NCBI RefSeq assembly: GCF_049686335.1
Contig: NZ_JBAVHX010000004.1
Coordinates: 806,001-870,000 of the forward strand
Direction: 5' to 3'
DNA: 64,000 nucleotides
Source: Buttiauxella sp049686335
GTDB taxonomy: Bacteria > Pseudomonadota > Gammaproteobacteria > Enterobacterales > Enterobacteriaceae
Made by a program: the position numbers and the translations under genes. Each line of letters starts with the position of its first letter. Positions within the stretch are counted from its first letter, which is position 1. Below, in pieces: positions 35,120-43,698 of this stretch. The notes under the pieces were generated by a model. The model was not told where the DNA came from. It saw only the letters and a program-made list of their open reading frames with translations, and searched no databases.

Positions 35120-36022
35120 TTAGCCGCCCGTTTTCAGGCAAAAGCCTGGTTGCGCCTGCTGCTCAATCCACTGGATCATTAAAGTCGCAATATCCACACC
35201 GCTCGTCTTTTCAATGCCTTCCAGACCCGGCGATGCATTCACTTCCATCACCAGCGGGCCACGTTCAGCACGTAAAATATCGACGCCTGCAACATCCAGC
35301 CCCAGAGTTGCCGCCGCATGCAGGGCAATTTCACGCTCACGCTCGGTAATTTCGACCTGATTCGCTACTCCTCCGCGGTGTAAATTGGAGCGGAAGTCCC
35401 CGGGTTTTGCCTGGCGTTCGATTGCCGCCACGACGTTGTTCCCGACAACCAGACAACGGATATCCCTGCCCTGCGCTTCTTTGATATATTCCTGCACCAG
35501 AATATGGGCATTCAAACCTCGGAAGGCGTCAATCACGCTTTCTGCCGCCTGCCGTGTTTCCGCTAACACCACGCCGATGCCTTGTGTCCCTTCGACCAGT
35601 TTCACCACCAGCGGCGCCCCACCGACCATGTCGATGAGATCACTGGTGTCATCGGGAGAGTGGGCAAAACCGGTGACGGGTAAATCGATACCCTGGCGTG
35701 CCATCAACTGCAATGAGCGCAGTTTGTCGCGGGCGCGAGTGATCGCCACAGATTCATTGAGCGGATAACTGCCCAACATCTCAAACTGACGTAATACGGC
35801 GGTGCCATAAAATGTAATGGCCGAGCCTATACGCGGGATCACCGCATCATAATGAGGCAACTGCCGCCCTTTATAGTGCACTGACGGGGCAGCCGGATTG
35901 ATGTTCATATAGCAAGAAAGGGGATCGATGATTTCGATAACGTGACCACGGCGGGATGCCGCCTCACGTAGGCGTTTGCAAGAATAAAGCGTTCCATCCC
36001 GGGATAAAATGGCGATTTTCAC
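35120..36022 (-). CDS. rimK: RimK, ribosomal protein S6--L-glutamate ligase
   Basis: Encodes 300 residues, the E. coli length. It is an ATP-grasp ligase that adds glutamates to the C-terminus of ribosomal protein S6 and can also make poly-alpha-glutamate. The ATP-grasp signature parts are LPVTGFAHSPDD, LVVKLVEGTQGIGVVLAE, HILVQEYIKEAQGRDIRCLVVG and VMEVNASPGLEGIE with the metal-binding residues. In E. coli it follows nfsA directly; here the xap genes separate them. ybjN lies downstream on the same strand. Confidence 0.97.
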   Translation of the reverse strand: MKIAILSRDGTLYSCKRLREAASRRGHVIEIIDPLSCYMNINPAAPSVHYKGRQLPHYDAVIPRIGSAITFYGTAVLRQFEMLGSYPLNESVAITRARDKLRSLQLMARQGIDLPVTGFAHSPDDTSDLIDMVGGAPLVVKLVEGTQGIGVVLAETRQAAESVIDAFRGLNAHILVQEYIKEAQGRDIRCLVVGNNVVAAIERQAKPGDFRSNLHRGGVANQVEITEREREIALHAAATLGLDVAGVDILRAERGPLVMEVNASPGLEGIEKTSGVDIATLMIQWIEQQAQPGFCLKTGG

Positions 36023-36086
36023 CCTGTACCTCTGCGCGACCAGTCCAATAATGACAGCGGAGCTATCATAACACTGCCATTACATT

Positions 36087-37004
36087 TCAACGAATGGGCA
36101 ATGTGTCCGGCGATTGTTTTAACACGTCGATTAAATGACGCGTAGTGGATGCCAGATGATGCGGATCGTAGACCACATAAAGATCCGCCGGGATGGCTTT
36201 CGTCAGCGGGCGGAACGTAACACCCGGCCAGTTCATTTGCGCATAGCTATCCGCCATGATGGTTAACCCCATACCAATGCTGACCAACGCCAGGACCGTT
36301 TGCGGCTCCACAGCTTCCCTGACCACGTGTGGGACAAAGCCTGCCTCGCGGCAAACACCCTGCAAAAAAGTCCAGTCAGAGTGCACGGCCGTCATGGTCA
36401 CAAAAGCCTCGCGGCGCAATTGCTCAATATCGATGGCCGATTTTTTTGCCAGGGGATGTTTTTCTGGCAACGCCACCAGGAACGTGGCGTCGTGAAGCTT
36501 TTCACTGCGTAAACCCGGAGGAGGATTGGTTTCCATGCGCCAGATTCCGGCATCAATATCATGACGGTCAATCAAAGCAAGCTGGTCACCCGGTGACTTT
36601 TCGCGGAACAAAATATCGATAGCAGGATAGTCAGCAATAAATTGCTGTAACCCCAAACGCAACCCACCCCAGATTGCCGTACCGACAATTCCAAGATGAA
36701 TTCGTCCCCCTTCCCCACGACCGATCTGTTCCACGCGCGCCAATGCCTGGTTCGCGCTATCCAGCAATTGTCGGGTTTCTTCGAGCAACACTTCTCCCGC
36801 ATAGGTCAGGGCGACGCTACGGGAGTGACGTATAAACAGAACGGTGCCGAGTTGGGATTCTAACTCTTTGATGTGGAAGCTCAGTGGCGGCTGCGACATG
36901 TTAAGCCTCGCCGCGGCTTTACCAAAATGCAGCTCTTCCGCAACAGCCTGAAAATAGCGCAGTAGTTTTAAATCGGTACGGTAAGTTCGCGGTGAATGGC
37001 TCAT
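36087..37004 (-). CDS. xapR: XapR, LysR-type activator of xapAB
   Basis: Encodes 305 residues from ATG 37004, which has GGGAG just upstream and gives the expected N-terminus RTYRTDLKLLRYFQAVAEELHFG; an ATG at 37055 is open but has no support. The helix-turn-helix (KAAARLNMSQPPLSFHIKELE) is followed by the LysR effector domain, with EPQTVLALVSIGMGLTIMADSYAQMNWPGV. The protein is strongly similar to E. coli XapR, which senses xanthosine. It is last in the xapA-xapB-xapR run, and in K-12 this locus lies far away near nupC. Confidence 0.93.
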   Translation of the reverse strand: MSHSPRTYRTDLKLLRYFQAVAEELHFGKAAARLNMSQPPLSFHIKELESQLGTVLFIRHSRSVALTYAGEVLLEETRQLLDSANQALARVEQIGRGEGGRIHLGIVGTAIWGGLRLGLQQFIADYPAIDILFREKSPGDQLALIDRHDIDAGIWRMETNPPPGLRSEKLHDATFLVALPEKHPLAKKSAIDIEQLRREAFVTMTAVHSDWTFLQGVCREAGFVPHVVREAVEPQTVLALVSIGMGLTIMADSYAQMNWPGVTFRPLTKAIPADLYVVYDPHHLASTTRHLIDVLKQSPDTLPIR

Positions 37005-37072
37005 GAGGCTCCCTATGCTCTGGCAGCCCCATAAGTTATCACTCCTGTCGCTCACTGTAATCCAGCCGTCGA

Positions 37073-38344
37073 TTAATGTGCGACAGGTGCCGAAGCTTTA
37101 AGCGAAGGGGTGTGACGATACTGGAAACTGAAGTGGAAAATAACAGCCAGCACCAACGCATATCCCGCGAAGACTAACCAAATGGTCGTCCAGTCTTTGA
37201 CGCCATCCACACTGAAGTAATCCACAACATAGCCGCTCAAAATCGCGCCAACATACGCGCCAACCCCATTCACCATCGTCATGAACAGCCCTTGAGCACT
37301 GGCCCGGATACGCGAGTCGACTTCTTGTTCTACAAACACGGAACCGGAAATATTGAAGAAATCGAAGGCGCAACCATACACCACCATGGAAAGCAGCAGT
37401 AATACAAAGCCAAATGCTGATGGGTCGCCCCAGGCAAACAAGGCAAAACGCAATACCCATGCCACCATACTCATCAACATCACTTGTTTGATGCCAAAGC
37501 GACGTAAAAAGAAGGGGATGGTGAGAATAAATGCCACTTCGGACATTTGAGAAACCGACAGCAAAATCGAGGGATATTGCACCACGAAGCTATTCGCAAA
37601 CTCAGGCTGACGAGCAAAATCATGCAGGAATGGATTGCCGAAGGTGTTGGTGATTTGCAATACCGCACCTAACAACATGGCAAATAAGAAGAAGACGGCC
37701 ATGCGTGGATTCTTAAACAGCACAAAAGCATCTAATCCCAGACGGCTCACCCAGCTACGGGACACCCCGCCTTTTACCACCGCAATAGTTGGCAAAGTGA
37801 GTGAATAAAGTGCCAGCCCAAGAGAAGCACCCGCCGCAATGTACAACTGCACATTACTCAGTTCAAAACGCATCAGGCTGACCGTCCACATGGCGGCAAT
37901 AAACCCGATGGTGCCAAACACGCGGATCGGTGGAAAATGGCTGACGGTGTCCAGGCCGGCTTTTTCGAGACTGGCATAAGAGATGGTGTTTGATAGCGCA
38001 ATAGTTGGCATAAATGCCATCGCATTACCCAGCATCACCCAAAACATCAGCCCCGGTTGGTTAATGCTGGCCGCCCAGGCCAGCATGAGCGCACACACCA
38101 GGTGGCATAGCGCGTAAACACGATTCGCGGGCAGCCATTTGTCGGCAATAATACCCACGAGCCCCGGCATTAATAGCGCGGCAATCCCTTTGGTGCTGTA
38201 GACCATGCCCACATCAGCCCCCCGGAACCCGAGGGTATTAATCATGTAGGAGCCCAGTGTGACAAGCCAGGCGCCCCAAATGAAATACTGCAAAAACAAC
38301 ATGATTTTCAAGCGTGGTTGAATCGCTATGGAGTTAATCGCCAT
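37073..38344 (-). CDS. xapB: XapB, xanthosine permease (NHS family)
   Basis: Encodes 423 residues (E. coli 418). It is a proton-linked nucleoside transporter of the nucleoside:H+ symporter family with 12 membrane segments. Family stretches include QYFIWGAWLVTLGSYM, AFMPTIALSNTISY and VYGCAFDFFNISGSVFVEQE. NupG is the nearest relative, but the neighbourhood (xapA, xapR) and the sequence identify XapB. It starts 28 bases after the xapA stop. Confidence 0.93.
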   Translation of the reverse strand: MAINSIAIQPRLKIMLFLQYFIWGAWLVTLGSYMINTLGFRGADVGMVYSTKGIAALLMPGLVGIIADKWLPANRVYALCHLVCALMLAWAASINQPGLMFWVMLGNAMAFMPTIALSNTISYASLEKAGLDTVSHFPPIRVFGTIGFIAAMWTVSLMRFELSNVQLYIAAGASLGLALYSLTLPTIAVVKGGVSRSWVSRLGLDAFVLFKNPRMAVFFLFAMLLGAVLQITNTFGNPFLHDFARQPEFANSFVVQYPSILLSVSQMSEVAFILTIPFFLRRFGIKQVMLMSMVAWVLRFALFAWGDPSAFGFVLLLLSMVVYGCAFDFFNISGSVFVEQEVDSRIRASAQGLFMTMVNGVGAYVGAILSGYVVDYFSVDGVKDWTTIWLVFAGYALVLAVIFHFSFQYRHTPSLKASAPVAH

Positions 38345-38372
38345 GTGTTTTACCCGGTGTGTTGGAAGTGCC

Positions 38373-39206
38373 TTAGGCGAGTTTGCCCAGGAAACCGCAG
38401 ATCAGATTGATGAAGTTCTGGCGCGAAAGTGCTGCAGCCGCCAGGGTCTGTGCGTGGGAAAGCTGAACACTGCCCAGACCTTCAGCCAGGTTAGTTATCG
38501 CCGAAACCGCCACAACCTTTAGGCCACAATGGCGAGCACTGATCACCTCTGGTACCACTGACATTCCTACAACATCACCGCCAATGATTTGCATCATGCG
38601 AATTTCTGCTGCGGTTTCAAAGTTTGGACCTGGGTAGGAAACAAACACCCCTTCAGGGAGTGGGAAGCCCTGCTCTTTCGCTACTGTCTGCAAAACGCCA
38701 CGGTAATCAGCATCGTAAGCATTCGCCAGAGAGAAGAAACGCTCACCGAAGCGCTCATCGTTCGGGCCAACAGTCGGGGTACCTGGCATGGTATTAATGT
38801 GGTCGTTAAGCGCAACCAACTCGCCAGGGCCAACTTCAGGGCGCAGTGAACCCGCCGCATTAGTCGAGAACAGAATTTCACAGCCCAGCAGTTTGAAGGT
38901 GCGAATCGCATTGGTCATCACAGACATGCCGCGTCCTTCGTAAAAATGTCCGCGCCCTTTCATACACGCGACTGGAACACCCGCGAGCGTCCCAACGACT
39001 AACTCGCCGGCATGGCCGTGCACGGTGCTAACCGGGAAGCCAGGCAGCTCTTCATAAGGGAAAACGACCGGCTGTTCGATTTTCTCAGCCAGTTCGCCAA
39101 GGCCGGAGCCCAGAATGAAAGCCACGCGCGGGACCAGGCCATTAATACGTGAACGGATAATATCTGCGGCGTAAAACGGGGAGTTATCAAGTGTAGTCAT
39201 CGGCAT
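38373..39206 (-). CDS. xapA: XapA, xanthosine phosphorylase (purine nucleoside phosphorylase II)
   Basis: Encodes 277 residues, the E. coli length. The enzyme phosphorolyses xanthosine, inosine and guanosine to the base and ribose 1-phosphate. It is a trimeric PNP of the MTAP/PNP type. Phosphate-site segments AFILGSGLGELAE, GFPVSTVHGHAGEL and GRGHFYEG are intact, as is the base-binding STNAAGSL, VSYPGPNFETAAEIRM and GMSVVPEVISARH. The ATG at 39206 has AAGGAG upstream. It is first in the xap operon. Confidence 0.95.
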   Translation of the reverse strand: MPMTTLDNSPFYAADIIRSRINGLVPRVAFILGSGLGELAEKIEQPVVFPYEELPGFPVSTVHGHAGELVVGTLAGVPVACMKGRGHFYEGRGMSVMTNAIRTFKLLGCEILFSTNAAGSLRPEVGPGELVALNDHINTMPGTPTVGPNDERFGERFFSLANAYDADYRGVLQTVAKEQGFPLPEGVFVSYPGPNFETAAEIRMMQIIGGDVVGMSVVPEVISARHCGLKVVAVSAITNLAEGLGSVQLSHAQTLAAAALSRQNFINLICGFLGKLA

Positions 39207-39332
39207 CAGGTGCTCCTTGTCTTGGTGTCGAAATAATCAGAGGAAGTGTGAATCACTCTGTTATACCGACTTGCGACTACGCATCACCAATACCGTTTGA
39301 GCCGATGATTGATACCGAAAATGTATTGATTA

Positions 39333-39354
39333 GCGATGGCTGATGCCATCGCTT
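39333..39354 (-). terminator. Hairpin after nfsA
   Basis: AGCGATGGC pairs with GCCATCGCT across a four-base loop directly after the nfsA stop. It has no long T run. It separates nfsA from the xap promoter region. Confidence 0.6.
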
Positions 39355-39360
39355 GAGTCA

Positions 39361-40083
39361 CTACCGTGTTGCCCACCCCTGCTGATGCAAATAATCCAGG
39401 ATGAAAGGACGGTTCTCTTTAATGATGGTACGACGAATGTGGTCACTCCATGTGTCGCGGCGGGCATTACTATCGCGAGAAAGATAATACTGCGCGATCT
39501 CTTCGTCATATTGTGCCAGCACTTCAGCATCAACCGGCTTATAGCTATTCTCATGCATCACCATCGCCGCAGGCATGCGAGGTTTGAGGTCGTGATCTTC
39601 ATCCGGCCAGCCAAGGCACAGGCCAAACAGCGGTAGAACGTGTTTCGGCAATTCCAGTAATTCTGTCACCGCTCCGATACTGTTACGAATGCCGCCAATA
39701 TAGACACCGCCTAAACCTAACGACTCCGCTGCCGTAAACGCATTTTGCGCAAGCAGTGCGGTATCGACTACGCCGAGCAGTAGTTGCTCCGCCAGACCAA
39801 GTTGTGCTTCCGGGCAGATTTGCAAATGGCGGTTAAAGTCAGCGCAAAATACCCAGAACTCAGCGGCCTGAGCCACATGTTTCTGGCCACCTGTTAGCGG
39901 GACAAGCTGTTCACGCAGTGATTTATCGGTAATACGAATAATCGAAGTGCATTGCAAAAAGCTGGAACTGGAAGCCGCCTGGGCACTGGCAACAATCGCT
40001 GCACGCTGTTCATCGGTAATGGGGGCGTCGGTAAATCGACGAATGGAACGGTGTGAACGCAGCAGATCAATGGTCGGCGTCAT
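39361..40083 (-). CDS. nfsA: NfsA, oxygen-insensitive NADPH nitroreductase
   Basis: Encodes 240 residues, the E. coli length. This FMN enzyme (also called MdaA) reduces nitroaromatics such as nitrofurans and is the main activator of nitrofurantoin. The N-terminal LLRSHRSIRRFTDAPI binds FMN, and GLGGVYIGGIRNS with FGLCLGWPDE are conserved. The start overlaps the ybjC 3' end by 17 bases, so the pair is translationally linked. SoxS/MarA control is known in E. coli. Confidence 0.97.
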   Translation of the reverse strand: MTPTIDLLRSHRSIRRFTDAPITDEQRAAIVASAQAASSSSFLQCTSIIRITDKSLREQLVPLTGGQKHVAQAAEFWVFCADFNRHLQICPEAQLGLAEQLLLGVVDTALLAQNAFTAAESLGLGGVYIGGIRNSIGAVTELLELPKHVLPLFGLCLGWPDEDHDLKPRMPAAMVMHENSYKPVDAEVLAQYDEEIAQYYLSRDSNARRDTWSDHIRRTIIKENRPFILDYLHQQGWATR

Positions 40084-40366
40084 CGCGTTTATCCTTTGGC
40101 TTATTTGAAAGAGTTTTATCCACTGGTGGCTCGCCTTTGGTCAGCAGCGGTGCAACGTTCTGCGCCATCACCCAAACCATAAAGCCCGCCGCGGGGATCA
40201 TTAGAGCAATTCCCAAAAATACCATGACAATAGCCGCTGTGGCACTCCCTACGGGCGCAGGTAATGTCACATAACCATTCAGGGAGAGATAGGAAAGCAG
40301 TAAAAAAGCGATACCGATAACTTCGAGAATTAAAACCGGCTTCGGTAACGAACCAAGTGAACGCAT
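40067..40366 (-). CDS. ybjC: YbjC, small inner-membrane protein
   Basis: Encodes 99 residues (E. coli 95). Two hydrophobic segments (ILEVIGIAFLLLSYLSLNG and ATAAIVMVFLGIALMIPAAGFMVW) are followed by a charged tail. The function is unknown. It is first in the ybjC-nfsA unit and belongs to the SoxRS regulon in E. coli. It is divergent from grxA across a 216-base gap that must hold both promoters. Confidence 0.92.
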   Translation of the reverse strand: MRSLGSLPKPVLILEVIGIAFLLLSYLSLNGYVTLPAPVGSATAAIVMVFLGIALMIPAAGFMVWVMAQNVAPLLTKGEPPVDKTLSNKPKDKRDDADH

Positions 40367-40582
40367 CCGCTTGTCTCCAGAGGCAATAATCGACTCAGTA
40401 TACCCTGGTGTCCGGTGTTTTTATGCCCCAGACTCCCCCCCAAAACTTGCGAGTCGCGGGATGCGGGGATAGGCGGCGAATATCAGACTAACAGGCAAGA
40501 CCTTCTTCCCATTCGTAACAGTTAGCGGCATTATAGTTGTCATACGCCGCTTCGTTCGGCCACAAAAAATGAAGGAGATACC

Positions 40583-40855
40583 ATGTTTGCAGTAATTTTT
40601 GGCCGTCCAGGCTGCCCATATTGCGTTCGTGCTAAAGAGTTGGCTGAGAAACTGACCGCTGAGCGTGACGACTTCAACTTCCGTTATGTTGATATCCATG
40701 CAGAAGGCATCAGCAAAGCCGATCTGGAAAAAACTGTCGGTAAACCGGTTGAAACCGTTCCACAGATCTTCCTCGACCAGAAGCACATCGGTGGTTGCAC
40801 AGATTTCGAAGCTTACGCAAAAGAACACCTGAGTTTGTTCCAGAACGCGGAATAA
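40583..40855 (+). CDS. grxA: Glutaredoxin 1
   Basis: Encodes 90 residues (E. coli 85; the extra residues are at the C-terminus). It has the redox-active CPYC in GRPGCPYCVRAKEL and the glutathione-binding ETVPQIFLDQKHIGGCTDF. GrxA reduces ribonucleotide reductase and OxyR and is itself OxyR-induced. AAGGAG lies upstream of the ATG. The upstream region around 40473-40500 contains an ATAG-containing stretch that could be an OxyR site, but I cannot align it convincingly. Confidence 0.97.
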   Translation: MFAVIFGRPGCPYCVRAKELAEKLTAERDDFNFRYVDIHAEGISKADLEKTVGKPVETVPQIFLDQKHIGGCTDFEAYAKEHLSLFQNAE

Positions 40856-40864
40856 GCAGCAGAC

Positions 40865-40897
40865 AAAAAAACCGGCTCAATGAGCCGGTTTTTTTTA
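40865..40897. terminator. Bidirectional terminator between grxA and ybjM
   Basis: ACCGGCTC pairs with GAGCCGGT across AAT, with an A tract before it and eight T residues after it. The flanking genes converge. Confidence 0.92.
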
Positions 40898-41266
40898 TCG
40901 CCGCTGACGGCGGAGCACGTTATGTAAAAACAAATAGCACAATGCTCCAAGAGCACACCAAAACACAGCACTAAACATCCAGGCCATTTCTTGCCAGAAC
41001 GTTCGCGTTGGCGACATCCAAAACTGAATGATTAACAGACAAAGCGGTGAAGCAAGGACTGCGCCTATCAGCGGTTTGATCACTCTGCCATCGCGGGAAA
41101 ACACGCTTGCGATAATACCCGGCAGGATAAAAAACAGCATCCCCCACTCAGCGTGCTTATCACCCGGGTAGCTGTTGGCGGCCATCAATTTCTGTGAAAG
41201 AAACACGCCAACAAACAACACGAAGCAGCAAATGACCCCAAACCAACGTTGTCCACGCATGAACAC
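40895..41266 (-). CDS. ybjM: YbjM, inner-membrane protein
   Basis: Encodes 123 residues (E. coli 125). Four hydrophobic segments are evident (VICCFVLFVGVFLS, AEWGMLFFILPGIIASVF, PLIGAVLASPLCLLIIQFW and MAWMFSAVFWCALGALCYLFL), with an arginine-rich C-terminus. The function is unknown. It is divergent from ybjL across 294 bases that contain no other gene. Confidence 0.92.
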   Translation of the reverse strand: MFMRGQRWFGVICCFVLFVGVFLSQKLMAANSYPGDKHAEWGMLFFILPGIIASVFSRDGRVIKPLIGAVLASPLCLLIIQFWMSPTRTFWQEMAWMFSAVFWCALGALCYLFLHNVLRRQRR

Positions 41267-41560
41267 ACATCCTCCTGACGATCGCCTATATCGAACTTAA
41301 AATTACAGTTCTGCACGCAGAACCTGCCCGAGTCAGATAAGTTTCAGCAATCCTTGCTAAAAAATAGATAGCGTAATTAGCACAATATTCTTACTAGCCG
41401 TTAATCTTTATAAAGATTAAACTACCGGCCATTATGAGGTCCGCGCACTGGATATTTTAATGCAAAGAAAATACATCAAATTGCGTCGTTATTAGTTGAA
41501 ACCTTAAACCAAAAAACCATCCCTTTCAACAAGTTACTAGTAAACAAGAAGTTAGCCTTC

Positions 41561-43243
41561 GTGAATATAAACGTCGCAGATTTGTTAAGCGGGAATTACA
41601 TCCTGTTATTATTTGTTGTTCTGACCCTCGGCTTGTGCCTGGGGAAATTACGCCTTGGTTCCGTCCAACTGGGTAATTCCATTGGTGTTTTGGTGGTCTC
41701 TTTAATACTCGGCCAACAACATTTTTCGATTAACACTGACGCCCTAAATTTGGGTTTCATGCTGTTCATTTTTTGTGTCGGCGTGGAGGCTGGGCCAAAC
41801 TTTTTTTCAATTTTCTTCCGCGATGGCAAAAATTATCTGATGCTGGCCCTGGTCATGGTCGGATCCGCCATGTTGCTGGCATTAGGTTTGGGGAAACTCT
41901 TTGGCTGGGACATCGGTCTGACCGCCGGGATGCTCGCAGGCTCGATGACATCAACTCCAGTATTAGTGGGTGCGGGGGACACTTTACGCCATTCTGGTGC
42001 CGCCGGAGCCCAGTTAGCCGCGTCACTGGATAACCTGAGTGTCGGTTACGCGCTGACTTATCTTATCGGCCTGGTTAGCCTGATTGTTGGCGCACGTTAC
42101 TTGCCAAAACTGCAGCATCAGGATTTGCAAACCAGCGCACAACAAATCGCCCGGGAACGCGGCCTGGATACTGACGCTGCTCGCAAAGTCTATCTGCCCG
42201 TGATTCGAGCCTACCGCGTCGGTTCTGAACTGGTCGCCTGGGCTGATGGTAAAAATCTGCGTGAACTCGGTATTTATCGCCAGACCGGTTGTTACATTGA
42301 ACGCATTCGTCGTAATGGCATTCTGGCAAACCCGGATGGCGACGCGGTGCTGCAAAAAGGTGATGAGATAGCACTTGTGGGTTATCCGGATGCCCATTCC
42401 CGCCTTGACCCGAGTTTCCGAAACGGTAAAGAAGTCTTTGACCGCGACCTGCTGGACATGCGCATCGTCACCGAAGAAATCGTGGTGAAAAACCACAATG
42501 CAGTAGGCCGCCGCCTCGGGCAATTAAAGTTAACCGATCATGGCTGCTTCCTGAACCGCGTTATCCGCAGCCAGATTGAAATGCCTATCGACGACAACAT
42601 CGTGCTCAATAAAGGTGATGTACTGCAGGTCAGTGGTGACGCCCGTCGTGTGAAAACCGTCGCTGAGCGTATCGGCTTTATCTCGATTCACAGCCAAATT
42701 ACCGACCTGCTCGCCTTTTGCGCATTCTTCATTATTGGTTTGATGATCGGCATGATCACCTTCCAGTTCAGCTCGTTTAGTTTTGGTGTGGGCAATGCGG
42801 CAGGCTTACTGTTCGCCGGGATTATGTTGGGCTTCCTGCGAGCCAACCACCCTACTTTCGGCTATATCCCGCAAGGGGCGCTGAATATGGTGAAAGAGTT
42901 CGGGTTGATGGTGTTTATGGCAGGCGTAGGTTTAAGTGCAGGCAGCGGCATTGGCAATGGCTTAGGCGCAGTTGGCGGGCAAATGCTGGTCGCCGGGCTC
43001 ATCGTCAGCCTGGTTCCTGTCGTTATCTGCTTCTTGTTTGGTGCATATGTTTTACGTATGAACCGCGCATTACTGTTTGGCGCAATGATGGGCGCACGTA
43101 CCTGCGCACCAGCAATGGAAATCATCAGCGACACAGCACGTAGCAACATTCCGGCACTGGGTTACGCCGGGACTTACGCTATCGCTAACGTGTTGTTAAC
43201 CCTGGCGGGGACGCTTATCGTAATCATATGGCCAGGTTTGTGA
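41561..43243 (+). CDS. ybjL: YbjL, putative transporter (AAE family)
   Basis: Encodes 560 residues (E. coli 561) from a GTG start. The protein has two hydrophobic AspT/YidE-type halves, each with about five membrane segments, flanking two RCK_C (TrkA-C) domains (about residues 200-290 and 295-385). The repeat motif GxxxGxxxGS appears as GMLAGSMTSTPVLVGAGDTL in the first half and GAMMGARTCAPAMEIISD in the second. Relatives exchange aspartate and alanine; the YbjL substrate is not known. rybB follows 76 bases downstream. Confidence 0.95.
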   Translation: MNINVADLLSGNYILLLFVVLTLGLCLGKLRLGSVQLGNSIGVLVVSLILGQQHFSINTDALNLGFMLFIFCVGVEAGPNFFSIFFRDGKNYLMLALVMVGSAMLLALGLGKLFGWDIGLTAGMLAGSMTSTPVLVGAGDTLRHSGAAGAQLAASLDNLSVGYALTYLIGLVSLIVGARYLPKLQHQDLQTSAQQIARERGLDTDAARKVYLPVIRAYRVGSELVAWADGKNLRELGIYRQTGCYIERIRRNGILANPDGDAVLQKGDEIALVGYPDAHSRLDPSFRNGKEVFDRDLLDMRIVTEEIVVKNHNAVGRRLGQLKLTDHGCFLNRVIRSQIEMPIDDNIVLNKGDVLQVSGDARRVKTVAERIGFISIHSQITDLLAFCAFFIIGLMIGMITFQFSSFSFGVGNAAGLLFAGIMLGFLRANHPTFGYIPQGALNMVKEFGLMVFMAGVGLSAGSGIGNGLGAVGGQMLVAGLIVSLVPVVICFLFGAYVLRMNRALLFGAMMGARTCAPAMEIISDTARSNIPALGYAGTYAIANVLLTLAGTLIVIIWPGL

Positions 43244-43286
43244 TCCATGTTGCAGACAAAGAAAAAAGATTTTTTTATGACAGTGC

Positions 43287-43313
43287 GAACTTTTTGCCCA
43301 AGGCAAAGTCTTA
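43287..43313 (+). promoter_or_regulatory. Sigma-E promoter of rybB
   Basis: GAACTTT (43287-43293) and TCTTA (43309-43313) fit the sigma-E -35 and -10 elements, with 15 bases between. The -10 ends six bases before the RybB 5' end at 43320. RybB is a sigma-E regulon member in E. coli and Salmonella. Confidence 0.85.
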
Positions 43314-43319
43314 ATTAGT

Positions 43320-43398
43320 GCCACTGCTTTTCTTTGATGTCCCCAATTTGTGGAGCCCATCAACCCCGCCTCTTTGGTTCAAGGTTGATGGGTTTTTT
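43320..43398 (+). ncRNA. rybB: RybB, Hfq-dependent small regulatory RNA
   Basis: The 79-base sequence is nearly identical to E. coli RybB. The 5' seed GCCACTGCTTTTCTTTGATG, which pairs with outer-membrane porin mRNAs, is fully conserved. The 3' end is a terminator hairpin (CCCATCAACC paired with GGTTGATGGG) with six T residues. RybB is made under envelope stress and represses many porin mRNAs with Hfq and RNase E. It lies between ybjL and rcdA as in E. coli. A prophage is inserted exactly at its T tract, and the terminator is kept intact. Confidence 0.95.
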
Positions 43399-43413
43399 AT
43401 TGCCTGAAATTTA
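43393..43413. repeat. attL core of the rybB-integrated prophage
   Basis: The 21 bases TTTTTTATTGCCTGAAATTT plus A occur here and again at 48822-48842 in direct orientation. The first six T residues are the terminator T tract of rybB. Weaker similarity continues for about 25 bases beyond both copies. Confidence 0.85.
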
Positions 43414-43454
43414 CGGCTTTTCATATCAGTAACTTACCCTTACCTATCTGAGCT

Positions 43455-43475
43455 AATGGCGACAAAATGGCGGCA
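43455..43475. repeat. Putative integrase arm-type sites, left arm
   Basis: Two 10-base units, AATGGCGACA and AATGGCGGCA, are arranged in tandem with an 11-base period. A third diverged copy (CATGGCGACC) lies at 43489-43498. The same tandem pair recurs at 48701-48721 on the other side of the prophage. P2-family integrases bind short direct repeats on both arms of attP. Confidence 0.6.
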
Positions 43476-43479
43476 GCGC

Positions 43480-43698
43480 TTAAAGAGACATGGCGACCTG
43501 ACCTGAATTGGCGGGATGTGGCTGCACCATATGGTTTTCTTTAGGGGTTGTGATTGACCGCACAAAAGTCTCATGCGTGATGAATGTATGGCTACAGTTG
43601 ATGTTCTGACATTGGTTGTATCGTTCTTTGGTTGTTGAAGAAACCTGAAAACTGCTGCGGGTATGGGCCGAGTTCCCACACAATGGACAAATCATCAT
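43480..43698 (-). CDS. ogr: Ogr/Delta-like late-gene transcription activator
   Basis: Encodes 72 residues, the same length as P2 Ogr. The four zinc-binding cysteines are in MMICPLCGNSAHTR and YNQCQNINCSHTFITHE. Ogr proteins bind zinc and contact the RNA polymerase alpha subunit to activate phage late promoters, or satellite promoters. It is intact, but its late genes are gone. Its start follows the stop codon of an unidentified fragment at 43699. It could still act on promoters of other P2-like phages or satellites in the cell. Confidence 0.88.
   Translation of the reverse strand: MMICPLCGNSAHTRSSFQVSSTTKERYNQCQNINCSHTFITHETFVRSITTPKENHMVQPHPANSGQVAMSL

Noticed and set aside
43440..43679. 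Second minus-strand frame overlapping ogr.
   Set aside because: The overlapping frame has the zinc-finger cysteines and correct length of Ogr; this one is a shadow.
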